Source: Batkoa obscura (lineage: Eukaryota; Entomophthoromycota; Entomophthoromycetes; Entomophthorales; Batkoaceae). Taken from it: a stretch of 64,000 bases of DNA. The notes under the pieces were generated by a model. It was not told the origin of the DNA. It saw nothing but the letters and a program-made list of their open reading frames with translations, and did not search any database. The position numbers and the translations under genes were made by a program. This document shows positions 56,262 to 64,000 of this stretch, piece by piece. Each line of letters begins with the position of its first letter. The first letter of the stretch is position 1. The stretch is taken from assembly GCA_030770535.1 (NCBI GenBank), contig JASVEC010000040.1, forward strand, positions 186,001 through 250,000, in the 5' to 3' direction.

Positions 56262-58144
56262 TTTTCAGTAAAAATTAAAACTGGGAAAAAGATTCAATTT
56301 ACCAATATTCTGGATGTTGGAAGAAAGATAAAATAGATATTCAAAATTAGCTAATATTGTTTATAAATGTGTATTAATTAAAATGTGTCATTTTGATTAC
56401 AAGTATAGCCACTAAATCTATTAAATTAACATTATCTTAAGAAAGGTTTGAAAATATAGTTAATAGATTGAAATTATAACACATTATAAATAACTAAATA
56501 AATTATAACATATCATAAAGCTTTCATATTCTAAATTCAATATTACAGTAATCAAACAATGCATATCATAAATATGATATAACATTTCCTTGAAATCTAT
56601 TTATAAGTCCTTCAATCCTTTTGAAGCTTCAGTAATTTAACACAAATCAAGTCATTCCAAGTATTATCAGGAATAAATATAATTATATATTCTATTACTA
56701 ATTAATTGTCATAATTAATTTTCAATCTAAATATGAGGTGTATAGGCAATAAATTGCTTTTACTGCTTAACTCATTATAATAAAAACCATGAAATAATTT
56801 ATAAGAGTATCAAGTACATTTGTTAGTAACTTGTTTTTTTAGAACTAAAGCTTTAGCTATAATTATTATAATGACTTCTAAATGCAGCAATTATTTATAA
56901 AACAATGTTCCTATTTTCTTTTTTCTGAATTAAATTTTTTTTTTGATCCTTATTAAATTTCAAATGTTTTTTTATTAGAAATTAAAGTTTCTATAGGAAG
57001 TTACTCACTGTTGTTGATTTTTATAAAGTATTTTGCAATATTTTTATTCTATGATAGGTTTTATAAAAATAAATTATTATATTTAATTAAGGTTCGACTT
57101 GACTTTTTTGGTTTAATATAAAATATAGATATATGTTCATTTTATATGGTATAATATCAAATATACAACTGTGTAACAAGGATTATAAAAAGGACTAAAT
57201 TTTTATATAACTAGTTTATATTTTGCCTTAAACTATTTAACTGATAATTATAATTTAGGAGTTTATAACCATAGAAACTAAAATCAAGTTTACATGTAAA
57301 AATAGATAATTGTAAAGTACAAAATTTAAGAGAACTTGGGCAACAATCTTCTTTATTTATTTAGACATTTCAATAAATCAATAATTAAAATGCTCCAAAC
57401 AAGTGATAAAAAGGATAGTCAGTTTCATACAATTATATTAACTTTGCTATAAATTTACAACTATAAAAATGCTGAAATTCAAAGTCAAATTCAAACTCCT
57501 TTCTAATTACATTAAAATGGAATCAATTTTCAAAGTGTAATTTTAACTTAATAATTTAATAGGATAACTGTATAATATAGTAAAAATATGATTGGTTATT
57601 TTTTTATTTTAACAAGTTAAAAATAAGGAGTGGATAATTTTTATTTCAATTCAAGTTCTCATACTTATTCTTGAAACTTTGGGGTCATTTATTTAACTTT
57701 ACTAATTGAATTTCTATTTTCTGTATATTTGAAAGCATTTTTAGCTATAAAAAGCTCTAATAGATTACTATTTATCCAATAAAATAGATCTAGATGAAAT
57801 AGCATGTAGAATTTTGAATTTGATATCACTATTTTTCTTAATCAAAAGGAATTTCCTTAAGATTTAATTACTCCTACCAATCAGATCAAATGCCATTTTA
57901 GCCATATGATAATAGCCACTTATGGAAATCATAAAAAAATAAGAGTAAGGACTTACTCGACTTGCTCTTCTTAACTTAACTTTTGGTTGAGCATAACCAT
58001 TGACCATCTTTTATTAAACTTTATTTATCTTCATTTATAATTATTGTTATTAAGTTTTGAAGCTGGTTCTATTTTCACTTTAAATTATAAAAGTTTTAAT
58101 TTAAATAATTATTTTTTTGTGTATATCTTTATCGAAGAAGGAAG
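56262..58144. other. Intergenic AT-rich stretch upstream of the CCCH-PUF gene
   Basis: Nearly 1.9 kb with poly-A and poly-T tracts and no supported gene. A minus-strand stub (57957-58007) with an ATG and a GTAAGT was examined and not called. Confidence 0.4.
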
Positions 58145-60980
58145 ATGTCGGATCATATTCATTTGAGTAAAAGTAAACCAATCCACGAGCATGATCTTTT
58201 CTCAACAAATGATAAACCTGATCAAGATATCTCTTTTTATTTTCCGTTTCATTCAACTTTCACAAACACCCAGCCTTTAGTTAAACCAAACCGTAGCTTA
58301 TCTCTAAGTATGGCAAATAGGTCTAATATGAATATGAATATGAGTGATTCAGTTGGTCAAATGTCTTATTCAAGGCCAATATTTAGTCCCACTTTACCAT
58401 CCTTAGCTGATAAAGATGATCAAAGGGTTCCACCCCAAGTATTCCGTTCCCAAAGTGCTATATTTACTGATACCTTTCCGTCGTTAGTTAACTCAAGTTA
58501 TAACTCCGAGTCGTTATCTACCTTTCACTCTTCATCTCAAATTACTTCGCCAACTTCACCTATTTCACCTCAAAATAATAAGGATTATTTTAACCCTAGA
58601 TCTGTTCCGATTACTCGTCGTAATTCAAATGATCACCTGAACAGCCTTTTTGAGTCTTCAAACTTTTATATCGGAGAACCTCTAATGAAGAATTATGGGG
58701 ACGCTTTTACTGCACGTAAAGCCTCAGCACCAGCAGTTCCTTTTCAGAAAGACGTAAAACTTTCAAATAATGACCGAGGGTATATGCTCCCAAAAATAGA
58801 TACTCACTTTTTGGAAAATGAGTTTGATTCGGAATATACCTCCCCACGTAGTAATGATTCTTATAAAGGTTATGACTACCAAGATAATATTATGTCATCT
58901 TTAGAAGATAATAGGTTAATGTCAAACCAACATAATTTTGAATATGAATCAATGAGAAATATGTCCGATCATAATAATTTCATGTCATCTATGATGAACC
59001 CAAACCCAAACCCAGATTCTACATTCAACTCTGGATCTGCTCGCCCAATGGTAAGAACCCGCTCCGCTACTCATTTCTGTGACCTTTATACTGCAAAAGG
59101 TAAATCTTAATCATATTGTTTATATCCAAACTAATATATTTTAGCTCATCACTTACCAATCGATGCATTGACCAATAGCATTCATTTCAATAACCATCAA
59201 AACATTCCTAATACGAACTCCACCTGGAACTCAAACCCTGAACCAAATCTTAATGGTGTTTGCCGTTTTTATCTTCAAGGTCATTGTACTAAAGGGAATC
59301 GCTGCCAATTTAAACATATTTCTAAATCAGAATTACTTAATAATCATTCACCAGCTAGAGCTCCAATGAACTCTGTGAAAGCTTTCCAGCCTTCTTTATC
59401 AACTATACCTATTAGTAGGAGGGTTTCTTCTGGGATAGCATATAACCCAGATCACGTGAACTTTGCACTTAAATCACCCCCAGTAGTATCACCAAAAGGA
59501 TCAAATGGTCGTCAAATTCCTGCTTCTCATGCACAGAATATACCTTTACCTATTAAGAACTCGAAAGGTTCAGGAGATGAAACTGGTTGTTCCAATTCAC
59601 CGGGTATAGATTATTTTATATTACAGAATGCAGTTAATTAATTTTAAAATAGATAAACAATTTTCTAAGGATTTCAATACTCACATTGGTAAAATTCCAA
59701 TTCTTTGTTTAGACCAACATGGTTGTCGCTATTTACAAAAGAAATTGGAAGAAGAAAATTATGAGCAAACAGATATAATTTTCAAAGAAGTATTTCCTAA
59801 ATTTCCTACATTGATGACTCATCCATTTGGAAATTATTTGTGTCAAAAATTAGTTGAGCATACTAAACCTGAACATAGATTACAACTGTTAAAATCCATT
59901 ACACCTATTTTAGTATTCATCTCAATGGATATGCATGGTACACGTGCTGTTCAAAAGATGTTGGAGTTTTTGGCTTCATGCACTGATTCTGAAGCTAGCA
60001 ATTCGGTACACTATTGATTATTTTATCTTTTATATTCCTAACTTTTATATAGATTACCTCTCTTTCTGAAGCTATCAAAGACCATGTTGTTGATTTGATT
60101 AAAGTATTTTTATTATTACTACAATACATAATATGTTAACCCGTAATTAGGACATTCATGGAAATCACGTTATCCAAAAATGTATCAATCGCCTTGATTC
60201 TAAACACAATCAGGTTTGTTTTTAACTTTATATACTAAAAACAATAGCTAAATAACAATAGTTTATTTATGACTCTGTTTCGAAATACACTATGCAAGTT
60301 GCAACTCATCGTCATGGGTGTTGCGTATTACAACGTTGTATCGATTTTGCTTCACCAGAACAAAAACAACAATTGATTGATGCTATCACAGAGCATGCTT
60401 TTAAGCTAGTTCAAGATCCATTTGGAAACTATGTCGTGCAATACCTTTTGGATTTAAATATTAAATCATATGCAGATATGATTATATCTCAATTCAAAGG
60501 AAATGTATGCGCTCTTTCAGTGCAAAAATTCAGTTCAAATGTTATTGAGAAATGTATTAGAATAGCTGATGACAAATTAAGATTCGAGCTTATTCAAGAG
60601 TGCTCAGTAGAGAAAGGCTTGATCTTTTAATTAGAGACTCTTATGCCAATTATGTAGTGCAGACTAGTTTAGAGTTTGCAGAAATAACTCAACGTGATAA
60701 GGTAATTTTTTTGTTTTATTTTGATAAATCGTAATTATTCTTTTAGCTTATTGCATGTATCAAACCATTGTTAAATTCAGTTCGGGGAACTTCGTATGCT
60801 AAAAGGATTCAAAGTAAAATTTTGAAATGCACTATGGGGGAAGAAAAGTCTAACAATAAAGGAGCAAGCAATCCTGCTGGAAGTTCAACTAAAAATGATG
60901 AAACTTTTAGACTTTCTCTAAGTGCTAAAGAATTTCAACTTTCTGGAAAATCCACACGCCTTGCTGCTTCCAGAATTTAA
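58145..60980 (+). CDS. Pumilio (PUF) RNA-binding protein with a CCCH zinc finger; apparent frame break
   Basis: About 300 Ser/Asn/Pro-rich disordered residues come first, then after an intron a CCCH finger GVCRFYLQGHCTKGNRCQFK followed by H (C-x7-C-x5-C-x3-H). The PUF domain then follows with repeat cores DQHGCRYLQKKLEE, HPFGNYLCQKLVEH, DMHGTRAVQKML, DIHGNHVIQKCINR, HRHGCCVLQRCIDF, DPFGNYVVQYLL, QKFSSNVIEKCI and DSYANYVVQTSL, eight in all. PUF proteins bind UGUR motifs in 3' UTRs and repress mRNAs. A 49 nt intron (59604-59652) joins the two domains. Between repeats 7 and 8, near 60600, the frame changes by one base: ELIQE is followed in another frame by LSRERLDLLIRDSYANYVVQ, with no plausible intron. 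This is either a sequencing error or a recent lesion. Confidence 0.88.
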
Positions 60981-62098
60981 CTACTAGATCATCACCTTCA
61001 TTATTATTCTGTACCTATATATGTTTTATATTTACAGGCTAGGTTTTTTTGTATTAGTAGCCTAACTATTTTAAATTTTCATGGCTCTTCAACTATTTCT
61101 AGTTTTTACTTTTATATCCGGGTTGTTTTTTCTAAACCCTGATTACAACTATCGTCAGTTATTAATAAATTCAATGTCATATATAAACTTAATATTGCTT
61201 TCAGTGATAGTAGTACTTCAAAAGTTAGTATTTGAAAAGTTATTGAATGACGTTATAATTTGATAAATATTTATTAGTATTAAATTAACATACTTGTTAG
61301 AAAAATGACTTGCTATTCTTTAGAGTTTTTTATTTTAGAGTATTTTGGAGTATTAATCTGACCAAAAAAAGCATGATTATCATCTTTTAGATTACATATT
61401 AATGAAATATATTAAAGGGCTTTATTCAAACAGATAGAAACAATGTTAATTTAACTCAGTACATACGTTAAGCTAAGAGTCATTTGGTAGGTAAAAAGGT
61501 AATCAGAGTTAATTAAGTTTAGAAAATAATTTACTTTCGTATAAAAAATTATGTGAACTAAATTTTTTATATATCGCTAAGTTTAATTTAAAAAATTAGC
61601 CTTTATTTTTATACTATCTAAAAATATACCTGCTTACAATATCATCGTTGAATAATGTATTATATTTAGCTTTTAATATATCTCTATAAGAGTATATTCC
61701 TCAAATATTTTAAATTGATGCAATAATCAACGGATATAATATTTAATAATGATCATTATGTAAAAAAATTCAAGTATCAAGGGTATAGAATTCTGTTAAT
61801 AAAAATATTATATTACTAAGTTAACCTTTTGTATTTGAATTATATAATTATTTATAACTATAGTTAATTTTTGTGGCAATTAAATTTAGGTTGTATTTTT
61901 AAATTTTAAATTGTAACAAATAATAAAATAACTGTTTACAGATAATTATTATAACGTTTTATGGATTTTAATATACAACAAAAGTTTTAGAGAAAGTTTT
62001 TAATTAGATATAAAAGTAACTACAAATATACGATAAAAGAATCCAATGATATGATTCTGTCAGCTATACAAAAATAAATATTCAAATTTAAAAAAAAA
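60981..62098. other. Intergenic AT-rich stretch
   Basis: 3' flank of the PUF gene. A 60-codon hydrophobic frame at 61081-61263 is not called. Nothing else recognised. Confidence 0.4.
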
Positions 62099-62196
62099 TG
62101 GGAGTGTTTTTTTTGACTTCATTATTTTTTCCATTTTTCAAGCACTATTTAAGTGGAAAATTTGTCAAAAATTCTTAGACACAAAATACATCTCCA
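62099..62196 (+). mobile_element. MITE copy 20
   Basis: TGGGAGTGTTTTTTTTGAC ... ACAAAATACATCTCCA with core CAAGCACTATTTAAGTGG. TA on the right. Confidence 0.75.
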
Positions 62197-62577
62197 TATA
62201 GTAAATTCAAATTTTCCTACTTTTTTTGAACTGATAATATGTAGTAAAATATAAGATTTATAAAGATCAAATCTAATATTTCGAATTCCTTTAATAGTAA
62301 TTTATTTTTTCGATATTTATTATAAGACTTATTTAAAACTTAGTATTTAATAACCTCGTATTAATCTAAATGAAGGAAATAATAATGTGATTTATCAAAT
62401 CCAGACTTTAAAAGGTAAAAGTAGCTTACGATCAAGGGTGGACAAATTAAATTAATTGAATAAAGAAAAATAAACTGGGGGAAAGTTAGTTAGAGCATGG
62501 TAATTTAAAAAGACAAAAATAACATGGGTGAAAGAGTGTGATTTAACGGAACTTTGAGAAAGATATCAAAATGAAAG
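62197..62577. other. Promoter-proximal region of the sugar transporter
   Basis: Somewhat less AT-rich towards 62400-62560. It likely holds upstream control sites, none recognised individually. Confidence 0.35.
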
Positions 62578-62585
62578 TATATAAA
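62578..62585 (+). promoter_or_regulatory. TATA box of the sugar transporter
   Basis: TATATAAA 39 bp upstream of the ATG. The spacing implies a very short leader. TATA-like words are common in this AT-rich genome, so support is moderate. Confidence 0.4.
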
Positions 62586-62623
62586 TGAGATAAATTAGTT
62601 TAATTATCTTCAAATTTTAAAAC

Positions 62624-64000
62624 ATGAGTAGATTGTTAGTTTATACGGTGTCGATGTTTGCCGCTATTGGCGGCTTTCTTTTTGGTTATGATACTGGTGT
62701 AATATCTGGAGTTTTAGTTACACCTAGCTTCGTTCGTGCCTTTTTCCCTATAAATTCTTTAGTACAAGGAGCTATCGTATCTACATTAATTGCAGGAGCA
62801 TTTGTTGGATCACTAGTAAGCGGTATATTAGCCGATAGAATGGGGCGCAAATATACCATATTACTAGCATCTGTGATATTTATTTTGGGAGCTGGGCTAC
62901 AAAGTGGTGCTATGAATCTTGGGATGCTTTATGCTGGAAGATTCGTTGCAGGATTCTCAATTGGACAACTATCTATGGTTGTTCCATTATATCAAAGTGA
63001 AATAAGCTCTCCTGATATACGTGGTAGATTAATTTCATTACAACAATTTGCAATCACAGTTGGTATTGCTGCATCATTTTGGGTAGATTATTTATGTCAA
63101 GGCTTCTATGACGATTTAGCCTGGAGATTACCATTAGGTTTACAAGCAGCTCCTGCTGTTATATTAGCAGTTGGGACTATCTTCTTACCATTCTCTCCTA
63201 GATGGTTAATTGACAAAGATAGAGATGAAGAAGGGAAAAGAGTGATTGCCGATTTAAGAGCAGGTGGTGATGTATTCCATCCTATTGTTCAAGAGGAATA
63301 TGATGAAATTAAAAGAGAAGTATTGTTAGAAAGGGAAATTGCAGTTGGTTCTTATTTAGACCTATTTAGAGGGTCTATCAGAAGAAGAGTGATATTGGGT
63401 ATTACTATTCAAGCCTTCCAACAATTAACTGGTATAAATGCAATTATGTATTATGCACCATTGATATTCCAAATGGCTGGTTTACCAGGTATCAATTCAA
63501 CACTATTAGCACAAGGCATAAATGGTATCGTTAATATGACAGCAACAGTACCTGCAATATTATTTGTAGATAAATGGGGAAGAAGGCCTACTTTAATTTC
63601 TGGGGCTCTTATCATGGGTATTTCCATGATACTCGTTGGTTCTTTATTAGGGGGATTCAAATTGGGTGTTAACAATGTGACACCAAATACAGGTGCAAGC
63701 TATTCAACTATAGTATTTATCTATACTTTTGTTGCAGGGTTTGCTTATTCTTGGGGACCAATAGGATGGATCTATCCTTCTGAAATCTTCCCGCTAAGTA
63801 TAAGGTCTAAGGCAATTTCGATATCCACCGCTTCTAACTGGCTATTTAATTATATTGTTGGGTTATTAGTGCCAATATTAATTGAGAAGATCGGTTGGGT
63901 ACTAATGATTATATTCGGGACCTTTGGATTTATAATGGCTGCTTCAATTTACTTCTTTTTCCCTGAAACTAAAGGTAGATCTTTAGAAGAAATGGATATT
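62624..64000 (+). CDS. MFS sugar (hexose) transporter, 3' end outside window
   Basis: A continuous, intron-free frame of 459 codons to the window edge. Sugar-porter signatures run in order: GGFLFGYDTGVISGVLV in helix 1, DRMGRKYTILL after helix 2, the RFVAGFSIGQLSMVVPLYQS segment with E following, SSPDIRGRLISLQQF, PFSPRWLIDKDRDEEGKRV, FQQLTGINAIMYYAPLIFQ in helix 7, DKWGRRPTLISG, and PETKGRSLEEMD at the end of helix 12. Only a short C-terminal tail should be missing. Family members are plasma-membrane proton symporters or facilitators for hexoses. The exact sugar cannot be read from sequence. PFSPR replaces the usual PESPR. The lack of introns contrasts with most genes in the window. Confidence 0.95.
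   Translation, partial: MSRLLVYTVSMFAAIGGFLFGYDTGVISGVLVTPSFVRAFFPINSLVQGAIVSTLIAGAFVGSLVSGILADRMGRKYTILLASVIFILGAGLQSGAMNLGMLYAGRFVAGFSIGQLSMVVPLYQSEISSPDIRGRLISLQQFAITVGIAASFWVDYLCQGFYDDLAWRLPLGLQAAPAVILAVGTIFLPFSPRWLIDKDRDEEGKRVIADLRAGGDVFHPIVQEEYDEIKREVLLEREIAVGSYLDLFRGSIRRRVILGITIQAFQQLTGINAIMYYAPLIFQMAGLPGINSTLLAQGINGIVNMTATVPAILFVDKWGRRPTLISGALIMGISMILVGSLLGGFKLGVNNVTPNTGASYSTIVFIYTFVAGFAYSWGPIGWIYPSEIFPLSIRSKAISISTASNWLFNYIVGLLVPILIEKIGWVLMIIFGTFGFIMAASIYFFFPETKGRSLEEMDI

Noticed and set aside
57957-58007. Minus-strand ATG stub reading MVNGYAQPKVKLRRASR followed by GTAAGT
   Set aside because: It looks like a first exon, but no convincing acceptor plus second exon follows within a kilobase. 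Too little to call.
59604-59652. Apparent frame break in the PUF gene near the CCCH/PUF junction
   Set aside because: A 49-nt GTATAG..AATAG intron restores the frame exactly (phase 1), so no lesion is needed here.
61081-61263. 60-codon hydrophobic frame after the PUF gene
   Set aside because: Ile/Leu-rich random-looking sequence in 3' flank; no support.
1-64000. CRISPR arrays, rRNA genes, bacterial operons
   Set aside because: None seen. Introns, nuclear-type tRNAs and eukaryotic gene families mark this as nuclear eukaryotic DNA.

Overview
The window is nuclear DNA from a very AT-rich fungus. The gene content is fungal or opisthokont: a Pmt2-type protein O-mannosyltransferase, a COX4/Cox5-type cytochrome oxidase subunit, an Sgf73/ataxin-7 SAGA subunit, a Spp2 splicing factor, AP-3 sigma, sideroflexin and Utp20. 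Genes are cut by many 45-65 nt GT..AG introns, often with an ACTAAC-like branch site. A BRI3-like protein, a TCAIM-like DUF4460 protein and an FLVCR-like carrier hint at an early-diverging lineage rather than a typical yeast, but I cannot name the species.

Layout. 1-2.3 kb: the 5' part of a Gid7/WDR26 ubiquitin-ligase subunit. 3.6-6.1 kb: COX4/Cox5 and the TFIIH subunit Tfb3/MAT1. 7.3 kb: tRNA-Cys. 7.5-11 kb: a Pmt2-type mannosyltransferase with a very large charged insert in its lumenal MIR domain. 13.9-19.4 kb: a Dss4/Mss4 Rab factor, a PRXL2-type thioredoxin-fold protein, a BRI3-like membrane protein and an FLVCR-like transporter. 20.7-22.7 kb: chaperonin subunit CCT4. 24.6-31.6 kb is the gene-dense core: eL22, Spp2, a DUF4460 protein, AP-3 sigma, sideroflexin, a 53-residue CHCH protein and NAD kinase. 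32.7-37.4 kb: a mitochondrial PPR protein and Sgf73. 37.9 kb: tRNA-Gln. 38.8-39.9 kb: a two-finger C2H2 protein. 43.2-51.9 kb: Utp20. 58.1-61 kb: a CCCH + PUF RNA-binding protein. 62.6 kb to the window end: a sugar transporter cut by the edge.

The genes are mostly unrelated housekeeping genes. Loose themes are mitochondria (COX4, sideroflexin, CHCH, DUF4460, PPR), ribosome and RNA work (eL22, Spp2, Utp20, PUF) and transcription (Tfb3, Sgf73).

The gene-poor stretches are not empty. They hold about twenty copies of a ~98 bp inverted-repeat element (TIR TGGGGATGTWTTTTTG, usually between two TA dinucleotides), a Tc1/mariner-type MITE family. Three pairs of copies abut, sharing a single TA. The same stretches carry decayed paralogues of the C2H2 gene, one candidate piggyBac-type MITE and one GC-richer island of unknown origin. 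I found no CRISPR array, no rRNA gene and no complete autonomous transposon.
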